Numbered from the stretch's first letter, positions 34,768-44,089 are shown. The stretch: 45,131 nucleotides of DNA from Verrucomicrobiota bacterium (GCA_021772615.1 JAJFLQ010000200.1:1-45131); one strand, 5' to 3'. Made by a program: numbers and translations. The notes: generated by a model from the sequence alone, not told the origin.

Positions 34768-36294
34768 ATGGCGGCCGACGCGCAGAAAAATATCGACACT
34801 GAAGATGCCGAACACCGGGTTGCTGCGCTGCTCAAGCGCATTCAGGACCAGGGCAGCCTTCCTGCGCTGGAAGCGAATGTCGCCAATCTCTCGATCCTCT
34901 GCCGAAAGTCGAGCACCAGGGCCGCAGATCTTGCGGCCGTAATCATGCGCGACAGCGCCCTGGCATCCACGCTTCTGGCAACCATTAATTCCGCACTATA
35001 CCGGCCGCGCATTGCCGTACAGACCGTGTCTACTGCGGTTGTGTTGCTGGGATTCGAGAAAGTCCAGTCGCTTGCTCTGCGCATCTCACTTTTCGATCAA
35101 CAGCGCAAGAATACCAAGAACCGAACGTTATACCGCCTGCTGCTTCACTCGTATTTTACCGGACTCTTCGCCATGGCACTGTCGCGGATCGCCGGCTTTC
35201 GAAATCCGGAAGAGGCCTTTGTGGCAGGCCTGCTGAATCAACTGCCGCATCAGGTCCTTGCCAACGCTTTTCCGGATGATTACGGAAAAATGGAGCAAAT
35301 GATCAAGTCCGGCGTAGCCACGAACTATGCCTGCATGAAAACGTTTGGCGTCGATTACGACGAACTGTGCCAGGCGATAATCAACACCTGGAACCTACCC
35401 GATACCATTGCGCGGACGATCCTGAAAATCGGCGGCATACGCAACCCGCTATATCCGTACCTTCGCGAGGCGATAGCCATATCCGACATCATCTTTCATC
35501 AACATCGCAGCCACAACGATACCCTTCTGCTGGTGCAGAAGCGCATCCAGGAGTTACTGAAAAATAAGAAATTCTCCGTATTTGCGTTTATTAAAGCGGC
35601 ATGCACCGGCGACAAACATATCTCGCAATTCTTTCATCTCAGCGATGAGGACATTGCGCGGATGGTCAACGTGTTGAAAGACGGTTGCTACAATGCCGGC
35701 AGCTTTGTGAATCTGGATAACTTCACAGACATCGGCAAAGACGACGCTGCCGAAGCAGAAGAGCGCAGTGAGAAACTCCAGAAATTCGTGGACGATATCA
35801 ACCAGTGCGTGCAGCAGGTCGACGACATACTTGAGCACGAAGGCACCTTAAACCAGGCACTCATGATCGCCCAGGAGGCGGTGTATTCACTGGTAAAGCC
35901 GACGCATCTCATCACGGCCAGGATCAATACCGCGCGCCATACGATCGACGGGGTCAGCTACGTCGGCGATGCCGCGAAACTGCAACCGGCCCAATTCAGT
36001 ATTTCGCTCACAAAAGACAGGTCGCCGGTAATAAAATGTATTGTGGAACGTCGTACACAGCTGTGCGATGCCTTCTCCACGGACCTCTTGATATCCGCAC
36101 ACTTGTTGTTGAAATTGAAGCTGAGTTCGGTCCTTATCACACCAATCATCATTCGTGGCAACACGCTCGGACTGTTCTTTGCCGGTCGCTCCGGAAGTCC
36201 CGGGTTCACACGTGACGATCAGGTAGCGGCGGAAACTATCGTACAGAATCTGGCGGCGAAAATTCCGGATACAGAGAACGAGCAAGACTCTTAG
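34768..36294 (+). CDS. HDOD-GAF signalling protein
   Basis: 508 residues, cytoplasmic. Residues about 20-225 are an HDOD domain (LPALEANVANLS, AVIMRDSALASTLLATINSALY, AVVLLGFEKVQSLAL, EEAFVAGLLNQLPH); the catalytic His-Asp pair of true HD phosphohydrolases is absent, as in this class. A helical linker (about 310-350) is followed by a GAF-like domain (about 355-505: LNQALMIAQEAVYSLV ... LGLFFAG). Such proteins act in regulation or stress signalling; the ligand is unknown. AGGTAA lies 8 bases before the ATG. It stands alone, 186 bases after menD. Confidence 0.85.
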   Translation: MAADAQKNIDTEDAEHRVAALLKRIQDQGSLPALEANVANLSILCRKSSTRAADLAAVIMRDSALASTLLATINSALYRPRIAVQTVSTAVVLLGFEKVQSLALRISLFDQQRKNTKNRTLYRLLLHSYFTGLFAMALSRIAGFRNPEEAFVAGLLNQLPHQVLANAFPDDYGKMEQMIKSGVATNYACMKTFGVDYDELCQAIINTWNLPDTIARTILKIGGIRNPLYPYLREAIAISDIIFHQHRSHNDTLLLVQKRIQELLKNKKFSVFAFIKAACTGDKHISQFFHLSDEDIARMVNVLKDGCYNAGSFVNLDNFTDIGKDDAAEAEERSEKLQKFVDDINQCVQQVDDILEHEGTLNQALMIAQEAVYSLVKPTHLITARINTARHTIDGVSYVGDAAKLQPAQFSISLTKDRSPVIKCIVERRTQLCDAFSTDLLISAHLLLKLKLSSVLITPIIIRGNTLGLFFAGRSGSPGFTRDDQVAAETIVQNLAAKIPDTENEQDS

Positions 36295-36376
36295 CTTGTC
36301 CCGGGATTCAGCGCGTCACGGAAATGCATGGCACTCAATAATCGGGAAAATTTTATTTTACCGATTCGATTTCGTG

Positions 36377-36406
36377 TTGACATCGTGGCCAACACGGCTC
36401 AATATA
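36377..36406 (+). promoter_or_regulatory. sigma70-like promoter of the tRNA-Thr gene
   Basis: Perfect -35 TTGACA (36377-36382), 18-base spacer, -10 AATATA (36401-36406). Expected start near 36413, about 30 bases before the tRNA. Confidence 0.55.
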
Positions 36407-36442
36407 TCGACCTTGCACGTGACGGTTTCCCCAGAGGACAGC

Positions 36443-36518
36443 GCCAAAGTAGCTCAGTTGGTAGAGCAATTCACTCGTAATGAATAGGTCAGCGGTTCGA
36501 ATCCGCTCTTTGGCTCCA
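36443..36518 (+). tRNA. tRNA-Thr (anticodon CGU)
   Basis: A 76-base cloverleaf reads by eye: acceptor GCCAAAG/CTTTGGC, D arm GCTC/GAGC with AGTTGGTA loop, anticodon stem ATTCA/TGAAT with loop CTCGTAA (anticodon CGT at 36476-36478), variable AGGTC, T arm AGCGG/CCGCT with TTCGAAT. Discriminator T and encoded CCA at 36516-36518. All stems are fully paired. It reads ACG codons. Confidence 0.97.
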
Positions 36519-36925
36519 CTCCTGTTACCTCTTCCGGTCGCCGCTCCGGTCGGTCACCACGATCCGTCAATTCAATCACCGCACCTGATCGGCAAATGGC
36601 CTTGTCATGGATCTGCCGCTGATAAGTCACGTGGCAGGACATGCCATTGCTGCCTCCTGCCGTGGACTGCGCGTCCATAGTTTCCAAATCGGCCTCGGCC
36701 CGGTTCCGTTCACACGACAACTCCGAAACATGCCCTGTGATATACGCCTTTTCGCGTTTCCTGGCCACGTTGATCATCCTCATTTCCGTCCACGATATCG
36801 CACGGATCTCCGGGGCGGACGGGCTATTTTCGGATTAATCGGTTTTGTTGCAATTCGGGTCGGAGCGTGCAGGTTACTGCCGCGACATTCGCTGCCACGT
36901 CAACCTCAACCTTAGGAGAACAACA
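36519..36925. other. 407-bp intergenic region, nothing recognised
   Basis: Between the tRNA and the next gene. No clear terminator hairpin with T-run follows the tRNA. Several short frames cross it on both strands, without ribosome sites. It ends with AGGAGA (36914-36919), the ribosome site of the gene at 36926. Confidence 0.4.
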
Positions 36926-38656
36926 ATGCGTCACGGTTCTATCCCCAATCTGACTCTGTATCTCAAGATCACCGTTATGGTCGGAGCGATCGCGATCAGT
37001 CAGCCGTATGCCCGGTCACAAGCGGTGGATGCCGTATCAAAGACCAGTTTCGACGCCGTCACAGAGCGACTCGACAAGGGTGGCGACTTTTACATGTACC
37101 TCAGCACGGCAGAGTGGCTGCAGAGCCTGTTCTCAACGATCGACCGTTTCTCCGCACCGGCAAAATTGCAGGCGAAAACAGACGCCGACGCACAACGAGC
37201 GATGGAAGGTCTGGCATTGTTCAAAACCGCATTGGCAACGAGCGGCCTGGGCGAGGTGTCGGGCGTCGGGATCAGTTCCATTCCAGCCTCAGACCAGATG
37301 CATCATAATAAATTCTACCTTCACCGTTATCCGACCGACAATCCCGGAAAGGTATGGCAGCTACTGGGGGACCGCCACGATCTGGCGGAGGGGCTGAGAT
37401 GGATGCCGCCGACCACGGCCTATGCCAGCTACGGCAGTTTCGACATCGGCATGTTCTGGACCTGGTTGAATGACTTGATACGCAATTCAGACTCTGCAGA
37501 GTGGAACGAAGCCTGGCAAAGCGGTCTCGCCGGAATCACAAACGCCGGTGTTGACCCAGCGAAATTGTTTGAGTCCGTTGGCGCAAAAAACGGATGTATT
37601 TTCACCGTTAACGACGAACGTACGTTCCCGTACCAACTCAAGGACGGCCGTGAAGTTGTGGTGCCGGATATGGGATTTGTGATTTTCGCAAAGGTCAGGA
37701 ACCCCTACATTTTTGACCTCATAGACGAACGTATCCAGGGAAATCCGAATGTTGAGCGCGAGGATAGCGACAGCCTCAAACTGCGGGCCATCCCGCTGCC
37801 GCTGCCGCTGCCGGTGGTGTTGAAACCCACGATCGCTGTGTACGATGGGTATTTGCTTATCGCCTCAAACGTTGACTTGCTGCGACAGGTCATCGCCGTA
37901 CAAAAAGGCGAGAGGCCCGGAATTGCGACGACGGATGAGTACAAGAATCTTCAATGGAAATTGCCCAATACCGGGAGCGGCTTCAAATTTCTCAGCCGCC
38001 GACTCTCGGAAAATGTTGCGACCATCGTCACGAGCATCGCTGACAATCCTGCAACCAGTGAAGAAGATCGTCTCTTCCTCGACATGATTTCCGATTGGTA
38101 CAAGAACGGCTTTTTCCTCAGCGTTGCCGAGAATACCGACACCGGATACGTTGTAACCGCCAATAGCAATCAGAGCGTGGGTAAGGCAATCCCGGCCCAA
38201 ATGATGGTAGCACCAACGGCAATCGTGGCCGGAATGATGTTGCCGGCACTGTCCAAAGCGAGAGAAAAGGCGCGCCGTATTAACTGCGCAGGAAATCTCA
38301 AGCAGATCGGACTCGGATGCCTCATGTACTCAGGCGAGCACAACGGCAACTTCCCGGAGCGTCTCGGTCTGCTCAGCGAAGAAGGCTACTTACAGGCCGG
38401 CAAGGTATGGGGCTGCCCCAGTGCCGAAATCGAATGTGGGACCGCGGACACAACCAACTACACCTACGTAGGCAACGGCCTTCGCGACGATGTCGATGCG
38501 CCCCAGCTCACCATTATCGCCTACGACAACCCGACCAACCATCCCGCCGGCGCCTGGATAAACGTGTTATTCGTCGACGGCCACGTGCAGGGCTTTCCAA
38601 TGTCCGACATCGAATCCGTGGCCAGACAACACGGCCTCAACCTAGACGGAAACTGA
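36926..38656 (+). CDS. secreted protein with a pseudopilin-like (H-x9-DG type) C-terminal domain
   Basis: 576 residues with an AGGAGA ribosome site 6 bases before the ATG and a signal peptide (helix TVMVGAIAISQPYA, cut near SQA). Residues about 30-425 are a domain I do not recognise, with a Leu-Pro run (LPLPLP) coded by a CTGCCG repeat at 37793-37814. From about 428 the protein reads like the body of PVC prepilin-type proteins: MMLPALSKAREKARR, NLKQIGLGCLMYSGEHNGNFP, TNYTYVGNGL and finally LFVDGHV. In normal proteins this body follows an N-terminal FTLIELLVV helix; here it is at the end of an unrelated exported protein. Function unknown. Confidence 0.85.
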   Translation: MRHGSIPNLTLYLKITVMVGAIAISQPYARSQAVDAVSKTSFDAVTERLDKGGDFYMYLSTAEWLQSLFSTIDRFSAPAKLQAKTDADAQRAMEGLALFKTALATSGLGEVSGVGISSIPASDQMHHNKFYLHRYPTDNPGKVWQLLGDRHDLAEGLRWMPPTTAYASYGSFDIGMFWTWLNDLIRNSDSAEWNEAWQSGLAGITNAGVDPAKLFESVGAKNGCIFTVNDERTFPYQLKDGREVVVPDMGFVIFAKVRNPYIFDLIDERIQGNPNVEREDSDSLKLRAIPLPLPLPVVLKPTIAVYDGYLLIASNVDLLRQVIAVQKGERPGIATTDEYKNLQWKLPNTGSGFKFLSRRLSENVATIVTSIADNPATSEEDRLFLDMISDWYKNGFFLSVAENTDTGYVVTANSNQSVGKAIPAQMMVAPTAIVAGMMLPALSKAREKARRINCAGNLKQIGLGCLMYSGEHNGNFPERLGLLSEEGYLQAGKVWGCPSAEIECGTADTTNYTYVGNGLRDDVDAPQLTIIAYDNPTNHPAGAWINVLFVDGHVQGFPMSDIESVARQHGLNLDGN

Positions 38657-39153
38657 ACCTACGCCTAAGCGTGCCCAAGGAAGGTGCGACTAGTATGGGA
38701 ACTGCGAATAGACGCAAATCAGACGTTGATAGAGAAAAAATGGAATGAACTCAAGCTATAAGCATGACGTTTTCCGTTACCATTCGCGGTTCCATTCTCT
38801 ACCCGCGCCTCCCTACACGAGTAAGCCCATGGCTTCTGCCGCACCAAACGTTTTGCCATTTTTCGGAGAAGCCGCACGGTGAAATCTGCGAGCCGGTGAT
38901 CCCAGCATGACCGGTTGTAAACGCGACTACTCAAAACTTGGGATACGTTTCGTACAGTCGTTTCGTACGCGCTGCATCAATAATCTCCTTGCCTTGGAAG
39001 CCGTTGGCGTGCATTGTACCCCCCTCGCAACTGGCCCGGCTCTACAATCCGGAGCGGCACCATAACGCACGACTCCACAACGGCTTTTGCAACGTGGCGA
39101 TGAACGTCTTACGTTCGACGCATTCTTCCAAGCTCAACATAAGGAAAATCATC
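38657..39153. other. 497-bp intergenic region with a possible 27-codon gene
   Basis: Mostly unassigned. It holds the 27-codon minus-strand frame listed separately, a 17-codon plus frame (38695-38748, with AAGGAAGG ahead of it), and an imperfect inverted repeat (AGAGAA..ATGGAA near 38730 against TTCCATTCTCT near 38790-38800). The plus-strand frame that runs through its second half into the binding-protein gene has no signal peptide at its start, and is ignored. Confidence 0.35.
38931..39014 (-). CDS. possible small ORF or gene remnant, 27 residues
   Basis: ATG at 39014, stop TGA at 38931. The peptide MHANGFQGKEIIDAARTK... is charged and protein-like, and GAGGGG stands six bases before the ATG. 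An in-frame stop lies shortly upstream, so it is not the tail of a longer frame on this strand without a frameshift. It could be a decayed gene end. I do not recognise the family. Confidence 0.25.
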   Translation of the reverse strand: MHANGFQGKEIIDAARTKRLYETYPKF

Positions 39154-41022
39154 ATGAGGATGTTTGTGGCGGCGGTTCTAGCCGGATGCAGCCTTGCGCT
39201 TTGCGGCTGCGGCTCCAAGTCGGAGGACGACGCGACTGCGGCGAATGCCGCGAGAACGGCACCGAACGAGGCCGACCTATTTTCGATACCGGCAGAACCT
39301 TTGCCGGACGGGATCATATGGCAAACCAATGAGACTGACGATGAGTATGCATCACCGGACGCCATCAAGGGCGGCACGTTCCGGACGATGATCATGAGCT
39401 TTCCACTCACGTTCCGGACCGTCGGTCCCGACTCGAACGGGAGCTTCCGCAGCTTCATTCTTGACAACAGCTGGAGCTTGATCGAGATCCATCCCAATAC
39501 CAGGAATATCATCCCTCAGCTGGCCACGCATTGGGCGTTTGCCGACGATGGCAAGACGATGTATTTCCGGCTGGATCCGAATGCAAGGTGGTCCGATGGA
39601 CGTCCTGTCACCGCAGACGACTACGCGTTTACGCTGGAGTTCATGCGATCCAAGCACATTGTCGCGCCGTGGTACAACGACTTCTACGCGAAGGAAATTG
39701 ATCGTGTCGTAAAGTACGATGACCACACCATCGCCGTAGTTGCCTCGAAAAAAACACCGGACCTGCACCTGACCGTCGGCCTCCGCCCGATACCGCGTCA
39801 TGTCTATGTCGACCTCGACGAAAACTATGTCAAGACGTATAACTGGCTAGTCGAACCCAATACAGGCCCGTATGTACTTGATACCTTCAAGAAAGGTAAA
39901 CACGTCATATTCAAACGGAAGAAAAATTGGTGGGCGGCGGATCGACGCTTTTATCGACACCGATTCAATGCCGACCAGATACAGGTCAATGTGATACGTG
40001 ACCTCAACGTTGGCTGGGAGCATTTTAAGCGCGGCCAGTTGGATTCATTCGGATTGACGTTGCCGGATTACTGGCACGACAAGGCGACGGGACCACCGTT
40101 TAGCAACGGCCTGGTGCACAAACTCTGTTTTTACAACGACAAACCGCAGCCCAGCTACGGTTTCTGGCTTAATCTCGATATACCACTTTTCCAGGACACG
40201 AACGTACGTTACGCGTTCGCCCATGCGGTCAACATCAGAAAAATGATTGATACCGTGTTGCGCGGCGACTACGAACGTCTCCCGAATATATATACCGGCT
40301 ACGGGCCGTACACGGATACCACACTCAAGCCGCGCACCTTCGACATCGACGCCGTTACGAAACTCATGACAGCATCCGGCTGGAAACGTGGTGGCGACGG
40401 GATTTATGAGAAAGAAGGGCAGCGGTTCTCGGTCAAGATCACATACGGCGTGGCGGAACATACCGATCGCCTTGTTGTGCTTAAGGAGGAAGCCAGGAAG
40501 GCGGGGTTGGAAATGGTCTTGCACAAGCTCGATTCCTCGGCGTCATTCAAGGCGGTGCTCGAGAAAAAACACGAGGTGAGCTTCCACGGCATGAGCGCCG
40601 GACTGCGGCCGAGTCCATGGCAATATTTCCACTCGGAAAATGCCCACAAACCGCAGACCAACAACTTCATGAACATTGACGATCCGGAAATGGACCAATT
40701 GGTGGACAGCTATCGCGACTCCACCGTCGAAGCCGAACGTATTGACCTTGCGAAAAAAATCCAGAATCGCCTGCATGAGATCGGCAGCTATGTACCAACC
40801 TATATGATCCCGTATTTTCGCACGGCCTATTGGCGCTACTGGCGGGCGCCGGACGTGCCCGGAACACGGCTGTCCGATGCGCTTTTTGACGCCACGGATG
40901 CGACGCGCGGGGGGTTGTTCTGGTTTGATCCGACGCTCCATGCAGAAACCGAGGCGGCAATGAAATCGGACCGGACATTTCCGCCGGTAACGCTCATCGA
41001 CGAAACCTATCGGGTGAAGTAG
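39154..41022 (+). CDS. oligopeptide-type ABC substrate-binding lipoprotein (SBP_bac_5 family)
   Basis: 622 residues from ATG 39154, chosen because AAGGAAA lies 7 bases before it and it opens a lipoprotein signal (VAAVLAGCSLALCGC; lipid attachment at one of the cysteines at about 12, 18 or 20). The body is a family-5 peptide-binding protein: KGGTFRTM near the start, LATHWAFADDGKTMYFRLDPNARWSDGRPVTADDY (central signature), NTGPYVL and DVNVRYAFAHAVNI-like text. The DPxAIKGGT opening resembles YejA-type binders. It should deliver peptides, or other bulky ligands, to an Opp/Dpp transporter. The ATPase genes follow after 249 bases. Confidence 0.9.
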   Translation: MRMFVAAVLAGCSLALCGCGSKSEDDATAANAARTAPNEADLFSIPAEPLPDGIIWQTNETDDEYASPDAIKGGTFRTMIMSFPLTFRTVGPDSNGSFRSFILDNSWSLIEIHPNTRNIIPQLATHWAFADDGKTMYFRLDPNARWSDGRPVTADDYAFTLEFMRSKHIVAPWYNDFYAKEIDRVVKYDDHTIAVVASKKTPDLHLTVGLRPIPRHVYVDLDENYVKTYNWLVEPNTGPYVLDTFKKGKHVIFKRKKNWWAADRRFYRHRFNADQIQVNVIRDLNVGWEHFKRGQLDSFGLTLPDYWHDKATGPPFSNGLVHKLCFYNDKPQPSYGFWLNLDIPLFQDTNVRYAFAHAVNIRKMIDTVLRGDYERLPNIYTGYGPYTDTTLKPRTFDIDAVTKLMTASGWKRGGDGIYEKEGQRFSVKITYGVAEHTDRLVVLKEEARKAGLEMVLHKLDSSASFKAVLEKKHEVSFHGMSAGLRPSPWQYFHSENAHKPQTNNFMNIDDPEMDQLVDSYRDSTVEAERIDLAKKIQNRLHEIGSYVPTYMIPYFRTAYWRYWRAPDVPGTRLSDALFDATDATRGGLFWFDPTLHAETEAAMKSDRTFPPVTLIDETYRVK

Positions 41023-41271
41023 CTGCGGTTGCAGACGGAATGTGTCGGCCGGCGGTTCTGGTGTGCAGTCGCGGCTTGGCCTGACGCTGCGACTGTGTTT
41101 GCCGATCTGAAGATCGCCACAGGCTTCCGACTGAAGCCGGGACTCGGACAGATCGTACGCGGCGCCTACAATCCGACCGCCGCCATACGGAATCGGAAGC
41201 TTTTGCCCGGCTTCAGCCGCGCAAAAAAATCGCGACAATTCGGATCCAGTTACAGAGAGCCCTGACAGTAT

Positions 41272-42261
41272 ATGGTAGATGACGACAACGTTCTCGAGGT
41301 GCGCGATCTCATAACCTCGTTTACCACGGAGACCGGTCGAATTCGGGCCCTTGACCATGTGAGCTTCACGGTGGCGCGCGGGCAGACGCTGGGCATCGTG
41401 GGAGAATCTGGGTGCGGCAAAAGCGTTACTGCCCTGTCGATCATGCGCCTCTTGCCACAACCTGCGGGTCGTATCGACGGCGGCTGTGTCATGTATGACG
41501 GTGTCGATCTCACCAAGGCGCCGGTAGAAGACATGTGCAGGATTCGCGGCAGACGCATTTCCATGATCTTCCAGGAACCGATGACGGCATTGAATCCGGT
41601 GCAGAAGATCGGTCGCCAGTTGCTGGAGGTATACCATCTGCACCAGCCACACCTTGATACGGACGCAGCCACACAGGCAGCCGTCGGCATCCTCGAACGC
41701 GTCGGCATTTCCGACCCGGCCGATCGCATGAATCAGTACCCGCACCAGCTTTCGGGCGGCATCCGGCAGCGGGTTATGATCGCATTCGGCCTCGCGTGCA
41801 AACCCGATATTCTCATTGCCGATGAACCGACGACGGCGCTCGACGTCACGATACAGGCGCAGATCCTCGATCTCATGCGACAGTTGCAGCACGACATCGG
41901 TATGTCGATTATTTTTATAACCCATGACCTCGGCGTCATTGCTGATATCTGCGATGACGTCATGGTAATGTATGCCGGACGTATCGCCGAGAAAGCGACA
42001 ACTTCGGACCTATTCGCTGCGCCAAGACACCCGTACACCCGCGGTCTGCTGCGTTCCGTACCCCGGCTGGACAGTCCTCGAAAACAGATGCTGAAGACAA
42101 TCGAAGGAACGGTACCCTCACTCCAGGACATGCCCGACGGCTGCCGTTTCGCCGACCGATGTGCGTTGGCCGAAAAACGCTGCCGCGACGCCGCGCCCAT
42201 GCTCGAACCCCACGACGACCGGCTGGTTGCCTGCTACAACTGGAACCGGGAGCTGCCCTGA
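41272..42261 (+). CDS. peptide ABC transporter ATP-binding protein, OppD/DppD type
   Basis: 329 residues. Walker A GESGCGKSVTALSIM (the SVTA string marks OppD/DppD), signature LSGGIRQRVMIAFGL, Walker B ILIADEPTTALDVTIQAQIL, switch ITHD, and the C-terminal oligo-HPY zinc/cysteine region (CRFADRCALAEKRC). It pairs with the next gene product. No permease gene (OppB/OppC type) stands before or after it in the window. The preceding 249 bases hold one hairpin (GGCTTC/GAAGCC near 41122-41138) but no gene. Confidence 0.94.
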   Translation: MVDDDNVLEVRDLITSFTTETGRIRALDHVSFTVARGQTLGIVGESGCGKSVTALSIMRLLPQPAGRIDGGCVMYDGVDLTKAPVEDMCRIRGRRISMIFQEPMTALNPVQKIGRQLLEVYHLHQPHLDTDAATQAAVGILERVGISDPADRMNQYPHQLSGGIRQRVMIAFGLACKPDILIADEPTTALDVTIQAQILDLMRQLQHDIGMSIIFITHDLGVIADICDDVMVMYAGRIAEKATTSDLFAAPRHPYTRGLLRSVPRLDSPRKQMLKTIEGTVPSLQDMPDGCRFADRCALAEKRCRDAAPMLEPHDDRLVACYNWNRELP

Positions 42262-42262
42262 T

Positions 42263-43288
42263 ATGGCGACCACTTCACAATCACCGCAACGTGGCACTGT
42301 CTTGCTGAAGGTCGAGGGATTGACGAAATACTTCCCGGTACGCGGCGGCATCTTCGGCCGGCGCCGAGGTAATGTACGCGCGGTAGACGGCGTCGACCTC
42401 GCGGTGCGCTCCGGCGAAACCCTTGGTCTTGTCGGCGAGTCGGGTTGCGGCAAAAGTACCGTCGGCCGCACAATTCTTCATCTCTACCGCAAAACGCGAG
42501 GCCGCATCGTCTTCGACGGACGCGATCTCGATACCCTCGGACGTCGCGAGATGCGTGCCCTGCGCCGTGACATGCAGATTATTTTTCAGGATCCGTACGA
42601 GTCGCTCAACGCGCGCCATACCGTGGGCCAGATTCTGGAAGAGCCTTATTGCATCCATCGGATTGGCGCCCGTTCCGACCGCAACGCCCAGGTGTGCGCG
42701 CTGCTGCAACGTGTCGGATTGCCGGAATCGGCGGCGTCACGGTTTCCACACGAGTTTTCGGGTGGGCAGCGGCAACGTATTGGTATTGCCAGGGCGCTTG
42801 CGCTTGATCCGAGACTGATCATTTGCGATGAACCGGTATCGGCACTGGATGTGTCGATTCAATCGCAGATACTCAATCTCCTCCTCGAACAGCAGCAGGT
42901 AAACGCGCTGACCTATATTTTTATTTCCCACGATCTTGCCGTCGTCAAGCACATGTCGGATCGCATCGCCGTTATGTACCTCGGGAAGATTGTTGAATTC
43001 ACGGACAGCGAGCGGTTGTATCGGCAGGCGCTGCACCCGTATACCCATGCGCTGATCTCCGCGATTCCGGTGCCGGACCCCACCTACAAAAAGCAACGCA
43101 TCATATTGTCCGGCGACGTTCCATCACCCCAAAATCCGCCGTCGGGTTGTCGTTTTCACACCCGCTGTTCCTACGCTCAGGATCGTTGCCGTCGCGAGGA
43201 ACCGGTGTTGCGGAATCTGTCGACAGGCACCGACGAACACCTCGCCGCCTGCCACTTCGCCGGGGATCTCCCGGAACGCGCCTCTTGA
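42263..43288 (+). CDS. peptide ABC transporter ATP-binding protein, OppF/DppF type
   Basis: 341 residues from ATG 42263, one base after the OppD-type stop, with GGGAG upstream; the longer frame from 42161 is a read-back into the previous gene. Sequence marks: LTKYFPVRGGIFGRRRG (F-type opening), Walker A GESGCGKSTVGRTIL, FQDPYESLN, signature FSGGQRQRIGIARAL, Walker B LIICDEPVSALDVSIQSQILNLL, switch ISHD, and the CRFHTRCSYAQDRC end. It is the second ATPase of a heterodimeric Opp/Dpp-type importer. Confidence 0.94.
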   Translation: MATTSQSPQRGTVLLKVEGLTKYFPVRGGIFGRRRGNVRAVDGVDLAVRSGETLGLVGESGCGKSTVGRTILHLYRKTRGRIVFDGRDLDTLGRREMRALRRDMQIIFQDPYESLNARHTVGQILEEPYCIHRIGARSDRNAQVCALLQRVGLPESAASRFPHEFSGGQRQRIGIARALALDPRLIICDEPVSALDVSIQSQILNLLLEQQQVNALTYIFISHDLAVVKHMSDRIAVMYLGKIVEFTDSERLYRQALHPYTHALISAIPVPDPTYKKQRIILSGDVPSPQNPPSGCRFHTRCSYAQDRCRREEPVLRNLSTGTDEHLAACHFAGDLPERAS

Positions 43289-43480
43289 GTTCCCGTTTCA
43301 CTTAGCTGGTAATATCTCGCGTTGACGGTGTCGCGGCAACGTTGCTGCAGCATACGATGGTGTGTTGGGATTCTCACGCCGAAGACCACGTTCCGAATTT
43401 AAAGACATTGAATCTCCAACAGGCTTCATGCGACCAGGTCCAACGCGATGCAGGTATCCATTCAACAGACGTCATAAACG

Positions 43481-44089
43481 CTATGCGCTTCGCCTGGCCT
43501 CGTACAATATCCGGATGCCACCGTGAATAACAACAACTGAGATCATCGCACCGATGATCAAATCAGGAAGCCGATTGTTCAAGTACATCACCAATCCGCC
43601 GGAAATAATCGTTCCGATATTGGCGATAATATCATTGGTCGAGAATATCCACGATGCACGCATGTGGATCCCGGCCTCCCGATGCTTTGCGATAAGCACC
43701 AGACAGATCACATTCGCTGCGAAAGCCACGACGCCGGTAATCATCATGAGTACGCTGACCGGATCACTGCCGTAGATAAACCGGCGTAATACCTCCATCA
43801 GGATGCCAAGACCAAGACCGATCTGCAGGAATCCGCTGCACATTGCCGCGCACGACTGAGCCCGACGGGACCGAGCTACCGCGTATAGGGCTACACTGTA
43901 GACCAATGCGTCGGCGAACATATCAAGGGAATCGGCAAGAAGCGCCGTCGATTCGGCCCACAGTCCAACAGTGAGCTCAATGACGAACATACCGGCATTG
44001 ATCGCCAGTAGTGTTAAGAGGGTACGTCGTTCTAGCTCTGCAGCAACGCTGCAGCCGCAACCGCGGTCAATGATTATCCCAGTTTCCAC
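43481..44089 (-). CDS. short CDF-family cation transporter
   Basis: 202 residues from a GTG start; no good ribosome site is seen. The first residues have a small Cys motif (DRGCGCS). Five to six membrane helices follow. Helix 2 keeps LLADSLDMFADALVY, where the CDF HxxxD pattern is DxxxD, and helix 5 has FSTNDIIANIGTIISGG. The C-terminal cytoplasmic domain of ordinary CDF exporters (~90 residues) is missing. Short forms like this are known as small cation transporter proteins and probably export divalent metal by proton exchange. Metal is unknown. Not co-directional with any close neighbour except sdhB upstream on the same strand, 268 bases away. Confidence 0.8.
   Translation of the reverse strand: METGIIIDRGCGCSVAAELERRTLLTLLAINAGMFVIELTVGLWAESTALLADSLDMFADALVYSVALYAVARSRRAQSCAAMCSGFLQIGLGLGILMEVLRRFIYGSDPVSVLMMITGVVAFAANVICLVLIAKHREAGIHMRASWIFSTNDIIANIGTIISGGLVMYLNNRLPDLIIGAMISVVVIHGGIRILYEARRSA

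Noticed and set aside
36519..36560. Rho-independent terminator after tRNA-Thr
   Set aside because: CCGGTC/CCGGTC is a direct, not inverted, repeat and no T-run follows.
40543..41925. 460-codon open frame on the minus strand
   Set aside because: It lies antisense to the end of the peptide-binding protein gene and most of the OppD-type gene, both with clear family motifs; the frame is a codon-bias shadow without recognisable motifs.
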